Shown piece by piece: positions 48,901 to 59,222 of a stretch of DNA of 64,000 nucleotides. The notes under the pieces were generated by a model. It did not search any database, had not been told where the DNA came from, and saw only the letters and a list, made by a program, of their open reading frames with translations. Each line of letters begins with the position of its first letter. Positions within the stretch are counted from its first letter, which is position 1. The stretch spans positions 1 to 64,000 of the forward strand of contig DF237033.1 in NCBI GenBank assembly GCA_000708835.1, written 5' to 3'. The translations under genes and the position numbers were made by a program. This stretch comes from Klebsormidium nitens. Taxonomy: Eukaryota; Streptophyta; Klebsormidiophyceae; Klebsormidiales; Klebsormidiaceae.

Positions 48901-51900
48901 TCCGTCACAAACCAGAAGTGCGGCGGGTGGTCCGTACTAGGTACGACAGTTTCATGCGGACGGAAAGAGAGGCGAAATAGTGACGGAACGGACTGCTGGG
49001 GTAAAAATAGAGGAACAAGAGCGGAATCAACGGAACGGAACGTCCGGCGGAACTCACTTTGGGATGTCGTCCGTGACAAACCAGAAGTGCGGCGGGTGGT
49101 CCGTTAGGTCGGTGATGACCTTATTTTGCCGCGCCTCGGGATCCGCGTATAGCTGCGCGGCACGTGTCCGGCACTCGTCGCTCGTCTCAGGTGCGAAGTA
49201 GCACGACCAACGGTTCCGGTCGTCGCCTGTCGGAACGAAAAAACAAGGCATGGTGCGATCAAAGTCAGCAGCGAATTGTCTGCCGAAACAAGAGCTTGAA
49301 AGGACAATTCTGATAAACCTTCGCCACTCACTTAAGCCTCAAAACGTGATGATAAGCGGGAAACCGAGCTTTGTGCGAGCTGCTATTTAATAGGCGTTCA
49401 TGATCCTCTCACAGAAAGCGCTTCATTGAGTCAAGAGCGACCATTGCAGAGTGTGAGTTTCATCATCGTGGTATTAACTGGTGTCATTGACCGATCAGGG
49501 CTGCTTTGAATCTGAGAGGGCGCACATTCGTGCAATATCTCTCGCTAAGCGATTGCTAAGCAAGCCGCGAAGAGCAGACGCTTTGTCTTCGCTAGGCCGC
49601 AAACCTGCTTAGAGCCTGAAGGAAAGCGGCAATTTCACTCCGGCACCCGTCGTGATCCGCCCGACATAATCCGCAAACTCGACGATGCACCCCTCTGCAC
49701 TCGCCAACCTGACTTCCGAATGAAGAAATACCCTCAGACCCGAACTGTGATTGGAATCCTCAAAACTTTTCAATGATTGGGATTGGAACTCTAGGCCCTC
49801 ACCTCGGCAACCGTCGTGGTCCGCTCGGTCATAGTTCGCGACAACAACAATGCGCCCCTCTGCACTCGCCAACCTGACTTCCGAATGAAGAATACCCCTC
49901 ACACCCGAACTGTAACCTGAATCCTGAAAAGTCTGGAAAAGCTCAGAACGAAAGCCTGGACCTTTACCTCGGCAACCGTCGTGGTCCGCTCGGTCATAGT
50001 CCGCAAACACGACGATGCGCCCCTCTGCAATCATCTTCCCAAACACGCCCTCCGCCGCTTGAATCTGCGCGCCGGTTCCGTAGTGGTACTCTTCCGCGTC
50101 GAAGAACTTGAGGTAAAAGAACCTGCCGGCAGATCACGGAGATTTGAGATGGCCGGAATCCTGTCGCAGCCGTTCAACCTTCACGTAAGCAATCCAGTCT
50201 GCAATTTTAGTCTCCAGCAGAATGGTCAAGTCGGGACAGGGTGTCGAATGTAGTTTGGGTCAAAGTTGGCGAAAATGGTCAAAAGGAAGGAGTCGCAAGC
50301 GTTTGTGATTTAACCTCGAAAGATGAAACGTAAAGACGAGAATTGTGCTGTTCCAAAGCCACTTGCATGATTTGCGGTTTACTTACCTGAGGTTCGGGTC
50401 GTTGCAGTCCCGCGGGTGCTGGTGCATCCACAGGTCTCGTTGCACGCGCCGCGTTAGCACCATGTTGTCCTCGTCCGCGCCCACAATCTGCGGGGTTTGT
50501 TTTGTGGTTAAAGTCGGTTCACGTGGGTTTGTTTTGGGTTCATGGGTTCAGCATACTAGAGCTCAAGCACTTATCGATTTTAGCTTTAGCGTTGCTGGTG
50601 CATCCACAGGTCTCGTTGCACGCGCCGCGTCAAAACCATGGTGTCCTCATCCGCGCCCGCAACCCGCGAAGATCCCGTAGGCGGGTTTAGGTTGCGTCAA
50701 TCCTAGCCACTCGCAACCCGTTAGATTACGTGTGATTCCTTCAGGTGATGGGGCATTTACCCGCAATAAGCTAGCTCTTTTTCGTCCTCGACAGGCCAGC
50801 CAACGTTTGTTCCTCAAACCTGAGCTCTATCTGACACGATCACCGCGCTATCGCGTGAAAGACGTTCATCAGGGAAAGTTCACCGGGTGAAGAAACCGAC
50901 TCAGGACTGCTTGCTAAAAGTTCCCGGTTTCGTACTTACTCAAGGAAGAAAGGGTCTCGAAGTGGTGGGAACCCAATAAGCTCCTCGTTATGAGGAATCC
51001 ACTCGGCAATTGTTCGTCAAACCAAAGCTGTATGAATGTGACCAACTTTGTGCTATTGTTTGAAACCGAAGAACGGGCATCTCACACATCTTGAACAAAT
51101 TGTCTTAACGTCGCCTCAAACTCCGCCCAGAAACGCCACGAACTGCTTAGCTGTGCCTGGTGAAGATCTTATCCAGGGGGAAAACCGCCCCGAAATCGTT
51201 GGACGCGATTATGCGCTCTCCACTTCGATACACTCACCCTTTGTCCGTCAATCTTGAGGTCTATCAAGCAACCTACCACTCTAAACTGACAACCGGGCAC
51301 CGAATGACGGAATCGCCTGCCAAAAGTGGCCGGTGAGATTCTTACCCAGGGGGGAAACGGCCCCGAAATGGTTGGACGCAGCAAAATTGAGCTCTTCATT
51401 CGGATTGACTCGAGCACCCTTCGTCCGTCAATTCTAGGCTGTATGTATCACACGATCACTCTGAAGTGGCAACCGAGCACTCCTAGTGAGAATCTCGTCT
51501 CCAAACTGCCCGCCAAAAGCGGCCGGTGAGGTTCTTACCCAGGGGGGAAAGGGCCCCGAAATGGTGGGGCGCAGCCCAATAAGCTCATCGGTGCGATCAA
51601 CCCAGCCCGTGCTTTCCGGGTCAGTCAAGCGGTTCATCCGGAAATCGATCTCGCCCGACCACTGCGACCAAAGGGGCGGGGAGCCGTCTGCTTGTCGCCT
51701 GTCGTTGAACCTGAAAAAAACGAAGGGAAAGAAGGTTGAGATGTGTACCGCGAGCTACATGTGTAGAGCTTTTGCGATGGAAGATCACACGGTTACCGTT
51801 GGATGGAGAGCCTGAAGAGAGGCAGAGACATGTGTCCAGTATTGTGCAAAGCCGTTCTATCCGGAAGTTGGCGTCCAGAAACTTCCAACCTCAAGTTTCA

Positions 51901-53785
51901 AGTTGGAAGTATCAATACTGCTTGACCTGGTTAAGCAGTCCCAGCAAGGAGCTCGGTCTTCGCAACACCTGTCTCCTACCGGAAACACGACCAGCTTTTG
52001 TTTGTCTCCCGTTTGTCTGGAGGACAGCGAGAGAGTCCTGAATGATCTGAACCGGCTTCCTTAGCAGTACATCTCTTGATCTCCCATGTGCGCAGCGCAT
52101 TGCGCTACTCCGTAATGCAACTTGACCCCTTTCGGTATCAGCTATGCTCAAGGCAGTGATGCCGAATTAGTGCGACATTTGACGTTATGGACTTTTCTGC
52201 AGGTCTGGCATACTCAATGACACGGAGTGTCTGTACTCTTTTGGGACGTTTGGTGCAGAGGAGGAGACAACTCTTGATACTCTGATGAGGAGACTTATGG
52301 TCACGACGCCTGTCTTGTACTCAATGGGCTTAAGTGTTTGGTCAACAATTTTGCCCTGAAGGTCATGCCGGAACTTTTCATTTTTTTCGAAAGGTAACCT
52401 CACTCGTTAGTATTCCCACTGATTTGCAGGCTTGCTAGTCTGCTTCTTCTCCAACTTCGCAAACAATTCAAAGAAACCGAACATCGAGAAGAAAAGTGGT
52501 CACCCCAGCTCTCACCTATTCACACTGTCCAAGTCCTTGCAATCGTCCAGATGCGGCGTCCTTGGTACCGCCTCCCCCAATCCCGCCACGTCATCACTGT
52601 ACACGTCATCAACGTTGTAGGCTTCCGCCCACGCCGCCAACAAGGCCCTCACTTTCTCCTCTAGCTCCTGCTCTTTCTGACTGGGCCCTGTTTCCGTCTC
52701 AGCGGTCCCCTCGTCTTCTGCCGGGGACAGCTGGCGAGCGGGAAGGTCAGTTTCTGCCGGCGACAGCTGGCGGGCTAAGGGGTCTGTTTCGGTGACGTTT
52801 TGTGGGGCTTGGAGGGTAACTAGAGCCGCGACTTGTTCCGCGCTGAAGAGCATTTTGGCGCCGTCTGTGGAAGCGATCTCGTAAGAGGAGTTGGTGGCGG
52901 CGAGAAGCAACTGGACCTGAACGGGATAAAAAAAAAGTGGTTTGAGAACATGGTCTGGCTAAACCAGATACAGTTAACGGTACAGTGCCATGGTGCCCGT
53001 TTGAAAGGTTCTAAGCTGGGTGCAAAAGGCTAGCTGACAGCTGGAACAAGACCTGACCTGATCCTGGGTTTGCCACATCAACTGGGTTCCAGAGTTCACT
53101 TGGCACATCAACTTGCATATCGGTTTTAGAGGCCTGCATTGTATGGTGGTGCAACAGCTGGTTTGTTGACCCGCGTTAATCACCAAATTTTTGGCATCAG
53201 TATTGGAGTTGCATTGACCGAGCTCAGGTCGGCCCTTAACTTCAAAAGTTCCCCAACGCGCTTCAAAGATTGTCAGCAGACAACTCTCGCGACGCTCAAA
53301 CCTTTTCTTCATTTCCGCTCAAACCAGCTTTGGACTCGAGCAGAGCGTAACTCTCCAGGGTTGCCGCTTATGGGAGCTTTGAACCCAACAAAACACCTGA
53401 CCTTTCTTTTGAGGGAGCTTTGTTGGATGCAGCATTAACAAACTCGGGACATTAAAGCTCAGCATTGGCACTGTCAACCCTCACTGATCATATCTGGAAG
53501 CTCGCAACATTTTCTATAAAGTAATGTTATCATTCAGTTCCTTACCTGGTCCAGTGTGAACATGCCCCCCTCAGTTGTCCCCTCAGACTCCTTCCAGCCC
53601 CCAGCTGGCGGCAAAGTCGAGAACCGCGCCTCAAGGTTCAGAAACAGGAGCGCAGCCAGAGAGACTGCCATGACACATGCTGCCACAGTCAGCGGGTTCA
53701 TGCCCTTCCCCGCGGCCGGGCAGGATCTAGAGCGGGGCGGAGACAGAAACCCGTTGTTCCGGGAGGGTACTCTTTCTAGCCCCAT
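46000..53785 (-). CDS. GT23/FUT8-like putative glycosyltransferase, type II membrane protein, 9 exons, 662 aa
   Basis: The exons on the minus strand are 53785-53546, 52916-52516, 51710-51539, 50487-50387, 50122-49968, 49226-49058, 47986-47791, 47143-46895 and 46305-46000. Every junction is GT-AG and every phase agrees, which strongly supports the model. Residues about 30-50 form one membrane anchor. A stalk follows with a 12-residue tandem duplication, NxS/T sites at 89 and 120, and a short charged helix (159-176). The catalytic part holds RDLWMHQHPRDC (about 289-300), YGTGAQI, ADYDRADHDGC (345-355), LHIRQGDK (516-523) and MGSTWSLLIDNL (622-633). The H-x-R-x-x-D-K motif and the trailing Thr/Ser-rich segment recall alpha-1,6-fucosyltransferases (human FUT8 has HVRRTDK). 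Golgi fucosyl transfer is therefore likely, but donor and acceptor are inferred. Introns 3, 5 and 6 are full of exon-edge echoes. Confidence 0.85.
48030..48412 (-). repeat. Three decayed copies of the 5' edge of glycosyltransferase exon 7 (intron 6)
   Basis: The true edge spans about 47922-48020. Copies lie at about 48034-48130, 48183-48275 and 48307-48412. Shared + strand blocks include CGTCAGCAA/CGTCGGCAA, CGTCACC.ATCTC.AT, GCCTGG.A.A.CCAGG, and CCCCACATCCTG (true CCCCAAATCCTG). The last copy is the most altered. Each includes the acceptor and the intron bases ahead of it, and the acceptor is recognisable in the first two. Confidence 0.9.
48480..48945 (-). repeat. Four to five decayed copies of the 3' edge of glycosyltransferase exon 6 (intron 6)
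   Basis: The true edge on the + strand is AACTCACTTTGGGATGTCGT, CCGTGACAAACCAGAAGTGC, GGCGGGTGGTCCGT at 49051-49104. The core (AAGTGCGGCGGGTGGTCCGT or close) recurs near 48920, 48817, 48710 and 48595, with a degenerate one near 48490. The nearest copy matches best and keeps a donor-like site. The farther ones lose it. Together with the exon 7 echoes these arrays fill nearly the whole 1071-bp intron. Confidence 0.92.
49640..49897 (-). repeat. Two copies of the 3' edge of glycosyltransferase exon 5 (intron 5), one with exon-like borders
   Basis: The true edge (49968-50045) is repeated at about 49801-49897 and 49640-49735, period near 164 bp. The first copy reads E-G-R-I-V-V-V-A-N-Y-D-R-A-D-H-D-G-C-R and keeps a donor (GAG then GTGAGG). 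On the minus strand it is preceded by GTGCAG, so 49859-49803 (57 bp, 19 codons) could be spliced as an in-frame extra exon. The second copy has lost part of the motif and the donor. The reading frame stays open from exon 5 through both copies to about 49609. Confidence 0.9.
50580..50686 (-). repeat. Copy of the 5' edge of glycosyltransferase exon 4 (intron 3)
   Basis: The stretch CTGGTGCATCCACAGGTCTC, GTTGCACGCGCCGCGT is identical to the true exon (50410-50455). The following part (CCATGGTGTCCTCATCCGCGCCCGCAACCCGCG) has a few changes. The acceptor CTG on the + strand (CAG) has become CCG, so it can no longer act. Offset is about 174 bp. Confidence 0.92.
50740..51470 (-). repeat. Three to four decayed copies of the 3' edge of glycosyltransferase exon 3 (intron 3)
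   Basis: The true edge on the + strand is GGTTCTTACCCAGGGGGGAA followed by AGGGCCCCGAAATGGTGGGGCGCAG. Copies begin near 51332 (GATTCTTACCCAGGGGGGAA, donor kept), 51160 (GATCTTATCCAGGGGGAAAA) and 50935 (TACTTACTCAAGGAAGAAAG, with CGAAGTGGTGGGAACCCAATAAGCTC). A fourth, very decayed, may lie near 50755. Periods are about 170-220 bp and the copies decay with distance. Confidence 0.88.
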
Positions 53786-56700
53786 GCTGCTAGCGGAGCT
53801 TCACCCTCCCCCCACAAACAAGTGCTACCGCAGCATTGCAATTGAATTCAAGCTGAGGCCGCTGATTCTCTAACAGTGGATGCAGCTTGTGATTTGCAGG
53901 TGCTAGTGTAGAGCTCCGTGCAGCGTGACCTATTAGGCTTACAATTGCATATCTACGCTTTCTGTTAGATCTGGCCAGTGCAAGTTTAAACTCTTCTTCA
54001 CAGAAGCTGAAACTTGTCCTTAGGCGAATGGTGACATTCAGCAGATTCAGCACATTACATGCGCAAGGCAGAGTAATGTCAGCATTTCCTTATCGATTCT
54101 CAGAAAGCTGCTAAGTGCAAGATTGAGTTTACTTCGCTGACAGGATGACAAGGTTCAATGCTTTTAGGCTCGCTCAGACTCCCACAGTGCTGATCGATCC
54201 AGAATGATCCAGACTCCAGCAGTCGCCCTGCAGACAATGCTGTGCGATGACTCCAACGCTAAGGCGCTCAGACGTTCCCTCAGCCGCTCGCTGCCTTTGT
54301 TGAGAATGATCAGGCGACTGCCAGATAGCCCGCTAACAATTATCTCTTGATTGCAGCGGGGGCTGCCACACAGATCTTGTGATGAGAAATGTAGTAGGAA
54401 TATGAGAAAAGAACCTGCCATAAGGAACCTGTGCATAGGAAGAGTGGAAAACCTGTAGAATATTATGTGCACACATCATGGCATCATCGGAGACACTCTA
54501 ATTTACCGTAACACCGTACCTAGGTTCGCACAGGTAGGACCTCCGGTACGCAAAGCAATCCGAGGTGTTTCAGCTGACGGTCTGAGATTCCATGGTGCAC
54601 GGAATCTTGCTCAAGGAAGTACATGCCGTAGGCTGTAGCTACCATGTGTACGGTAATTGTACTCGTTTTAGCCGGCTGACCAAATCAAACTCGGATACAG
54701 CGCGCGCCATCAAGCTATGGCCAAGCTTCGGACCGTCGATCGATAGTCTCCTCATGTATATCCGTCCGATGCTCCTGAACTTTTAAGTTCTGACACGTGC
54801 TCTAAACTACTCTACGTCCGGATGTTTCAGTTCAAACCTCGCGCTAGAGCGCGCCGGCGAACCAGGAGCCCGGGCGCGGGCCGCGGCGAGCCGCGCGCGC
54901 AATCCAGTGTAAACGTACCTGCCTGAGTAAAACGTAGCTGGCGCAAATAATATATGCGCTCGCTTATCAGACTGCTTCAAAAGTGATGGTGGCCGCTTGC
55001 ACTAAGGTGAAAACCGGGCAGTTGTGCCGTCGCTGGGTTTGGGTTGAAAATGATTGTATACTACCGTGAAAGATGAAAAGAGTGAAAGTGTGTTGGCAGA
55101 GATTCAATATTGGGTCAGCAATGGGTGCGCGAGTCCGATATCAGCTTCTCGAGAGTCTATCACTTGCTTCAATCGCCCCAAGTTTCATTGAAGAAGGCGT
55201 AATAGCTGAGTAAGCACGCAGCGACGGTAAAGCACATTTTGACGCTCGAGCATCGCCGCGACAAGAACGTTACAGGGTAATTCTAGGCGACCGGCAAGCA
55301 GTATCCTGGTTGTTGCAGTCGCTCTGTGACGTCAATTCAGACGCATCTGAATACGCGCTCTTTGAAGCCTGGGTGCAGAAGAGAGTTCCACCATTTTTCC
55401 CTCCTGATAATTGAGATCTGAGCAGTCTTCTGCTCCAGTACCTCGAACCATAGGCCCATGATTGGAGCGCGAGCAACATCCTGTGGTCCCTTGCGTTCAA
55501 CATCGAGCTATATGCATTGAATTTTTAGCTGGCGCAAATCGAATGCGTCTTCCAGCACCGAAATCAGTGCTCAAGTGTGCATGTCTCGAAATTTTGAAGC
55601 CAGACTCCGAGCTGTCATTGGGAATCCAAAATTTGGCGGAGTGTACAAGAGCCTGATCTGAGTTCGATTGACGTGCGACCATTGTGAGCGCTTACCGGCC
55701 TTCAAGAAGTTGCGCTAGGCTACTGATTTTCGATCCCTTGAACATATGAAGCGGCTACACTGGATTCTAAAAGCGGAAGAGCAGGCGTGCAATGCTTTAT
55801 CCGAATTACGCATCTTCTGGAGTTAGAATCTTAGGAGTGTTATACGTGGGCATGTATTCTGGAGCTGGTTATTTGTACAGATCCGAGATGCACCGCGTTT
55901 GCTAATGCCGTATGGTGCACGTTGACTTGCGCGTCTATTGTTTCATATATGATCTGACAGCTTGAACCAGAATCCACCTGATTTGGACAGACAAATCTCG
56001 GACAGTTAGCAGACATGGATGAATGGATACGAAGTCACATGCGTTGGGCAATTTTAGTCTTCTTTAATGCAAGAGAATCTTCGCACATGTTGCGGAAACG
56101 TTTTGGACCAACAGATTGGACTCTTTGTAAAGGGACGCATATGTTGTCCAGATGGGAATGATATAAACATGTTCCGGACACTGTATATATGCTGTCTGTA
56201 GGCTGTCCGAAAGAGGTTCAAAACAACTTCGATGGCGATCCGACGCCTTACGGTACGGGTCACACGTGATTTTCGAAAACTGTCCAAGCAAGGTCACCGC
56301 TCATTCGGTGGCAAGTCCGTCGAAGGCAAAAATGGGTGCCCTTCGCGAGTATGCAAACTTACATCAGATAGCTGTCTACAACTTTTGTAAACAAGGGCCG
56401 ATCGCGATCTTACTTGCGCCGCATTCAAATGTGGCAGGAGATGTGCAATCTTAATGATCTGCGCTGTCCTGAACCTTTCAGTGGAGCTCTTGATGGCAAT
56501 TTGTCGACCATGTCTGCACGTCGTTTCATCCGGATAGAGATCTCATTACCACCAGACCTCAGTAGCTCGACTGTAATCATTACTACAACTGTAGGCCTGA
56601 GCTACTTTTAGGGCGACGTGTGTTCCGGAGAGACTTCTACGAATGCTCACGGGGCAAGTTTACTTTGCTTTACCCCGTGCGTGCTTGGCTAGGCGCTTCA

Positions 56701-59222
56701 AGGTCCAACGAGCGTGAATGGTCAGACAGATATGCCATCCACAGTCTTAACAATAAATCAGAATACCCAATCTGGAACCTGGCCGCCCGGTAGGAAATTA
56801 TGGACAAGTTTCCCGCGAACAGCTGCGCCGAAAAGAAGCCCACAAAGAGAGGAGATCTCCGATCTACCCAGCTGTTTATCAGCGGCTTTAGAAGCAAGCG
56901 CATAGATTGAGGACTAGGCAGCAAGAAGAAGCCCACGAGAGACAAGATAAGGCAGTGGTCGTAGAGCTAGTCTCTCTCAGTACTGCCAGACACTTGGGCC
57001 GCCGAAAAATGCTCTACCCTACCAGCAGGGATAATGTTAATGTTCAAAAGTAATAAGCGACCCGAAAACTCTGGGACTTCCGCGCGACTTTACAAAGGTG
57101 CTGGCACCATGACAATCGCTGTGACTACGAATGATATGGCTTGGGGTCTTCAACGGGCCCTTTGGCCCTTCAAAAAGATACGGACTCGTGTTGCCCGACT
57201 CGAGGTTCTGTTTTTCGATCGAAAGCTGCAAAAATATAGGTACTAGTAAGAGTAGACTGCAGGGAGTGTCGTCTTCTTATCTCCAAGACATTGCTGCCAA
57301 CAAAACGGAGCATGAAAACGATTTTTCTCGTGCCGCCAAGAAACTCGAAGGGCTGAGAAGGGCGCTCGAATGGAGAAGTAAGGAAAAACTCAGCCGTAGC
57401 AGCTCAGTGCACGACGGGGGCCAAAGTTTGTCTCGTCCGTTCGGTATACGGTATGACGGTATTAGGCGCCCATTAGGCGGTGATGCACAGAACGTCCACT
57501 GAGGACTTTTAAAACAATTAACTTCTGCATATTTTGCAGTAATTGATCTGGAGGTGGAATCACTTATACTGACGAAGTTGCGAACCTTCGGTTAAGTCCA
57601 GTACGAGGTTCAGCAGCGAGTTTCATGTGTACCTAGTTCCGCAGTCGCACTGTACTTGTTCAATTCGGATAACTGCCGTGGAGCCGTGCTCCTATGCTCC
57701 GGCCCCTAGAAACCAACATCAACAATAGGATATAGAGAAGGCACGAGACGTCCGCTCAGACGGAGTAGTCACCAAATAACTCCTCGTTATGCATATGTGT
57801 CCACACTGGCGCTGGGCCTGCCAGGCAGACGTGCTACTTGCATTGGCACTCTCAACAATAGTCGACGATCAGGAGTCGATGCGCGCGCGCGGCAGCTTCC
57901 TAGTCTTCCTTTGTTCCTTCATGCCTAGTTACATAAGACTGTAGCACGTCCCTGGCCCTGAGAATTCGAAGTCCCGGCCCGCTTCAGTGGGCACGAGAGG
58001 AATGCCAAGAGAAGATCGAATTCTGTCAACCTAACAGCGAAAGTTCAATATTCGCCTTGCTAACGGCCGCTCAACGTCACGCCCACGTCCGGTCGGACGC
58101 TCATTACGGTTGGCTGCGCCTCCCAGCAGTCGGAGTCGGCATGCAATGATTGGGCAGGCGGCCATTATTTCGGCCGTACATCTGCAGCGCGAAAGCTGAC
58201 ATCATAAATGTCCGGGTACTCGGCGTTCCGAACACTTCCGCATATGCCCGAGAAGCTTTTTAAGGGGCGAACTAGAGTGACGGTATCCTCTATGGACCTC
58301 GTTTCGGTATGGCTCAGTTCCTGCAGAAAGCAGCAGCCTGAAAGGAACTACCGAAAGGAAAGATTCCTTACCGAGATTCGAATCTTTTCGCCTTTGTACG
58401 AAGTTCCACGATCGTTGCAAGTGCCAGCTTAGATTCGCAGGTACGACATTCCAGTTTCAGGAGGATTCAGCACTCGGGAGACTACACCTAGAACGTACAC
58501 AGGGCCTGCACGGAAAAAGTCAAGCCATTGCACTGCTGGCGCTGCTTCATACCGGCAAAAGTCATAATAGGCGCTCAAGAGTATGACGCGCGGCAAAGGG
58601 CTGCCTAGCTAGGCAGCCTACTAGACTTTGAAACAGTTTGAGCAATGGGCCGGGCTCGTCAGCTGGAGACGTAGCTGATCGAATCGTGCTGCTTGAAGCT
58701 ACATCACGGAAATATCGGCAGCAACAGCAGCTTGCAAATGTCGCCCGCACGACCAGAACGCTGGGACTCCTCGACTCGGAACTATTACTGCCAGCTTGCC
58801 AGGGGCCGGCATAATATCTGGATATATTTCATCATCAAAGGAAATACCTGCAACAGTTAGCACCGCCCAGGCCGAAATTGATTCTGCCCTCGACGTATGA
58901 TCAGCTTCCGCCCCGTTCAAAAATACTTCGCAAGTTGCTGCATTCCAGCACGCAAATTTGTAGGACTGTCAGCTTCTCAAAGCTCGTCACATGATTTCTT
59001 GTAACTTGCGCGCTCTCTCAACACTGAAATCGCCCACAAGAGCCAGCAAAGAGGCAGGGCTCAGATCACACTCAGCCCGCCCGTGCCGCCGCCTAGTGCA
59101 GCTTCTTGCTTGTCGCGGTTCGGCTCTAGCCTCGAGCTCGCTGCCTGCATTGAGCAAGGCGCCCCTTCACTGATCGAGCTGATCCCAAGAAACTGTCACG
59201 TAATTGGTGATCGACAAACGCG
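53786..59222. other. Intergenic interval between divergent genes
   Basis: No gene is supported over 5.4 kb. It must hold the promoters of the minus-strand glycosyltransferase and the plus-strand transporter. A frame at 54164-54472 (-) starts with a hydrophobic, signal-like stretch but has no homology I recognise. A very GC-rich, palindrome-prone patch lies at 54840-54900. The rest shows no repeat, tRNA or named regulatory motif. Confidence 0.45.
54838..54902. other. Isolated GC-rich patch with palindromic pieces
   Basis: About 60 bases are nearly all G and C and contain self-complementary runs such as GCGCGC and CCCGGGCGCGGG. The surroundings are AT-rich. It resembles the GC spots at 20-21 kb but is larger. 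Function is unknown. Confidence 0.35.

Noticed and set aside
49609-50046. 145-residue frame on the minus strand taken as a separate gene
   Set aside because: It is exon 5 of the glycosyltransferase read through into two intronic echoes. It is treated as a possible retained-intron frame, not a gene.
21567-53785. Glycosylation gene cluster of transporter and glycosyltransferase
   Set aside because: The genes are separated by about 21 kb including an unrelated ASR-type gene and retroelement debris; no shared regulation is visible.
54164-54472. 102-residue minus-strand frame with a hydrophobic start
   Set aside because: Signal-like N-terminus only; no recognised domain, no splice or expression support, and length is within chance.
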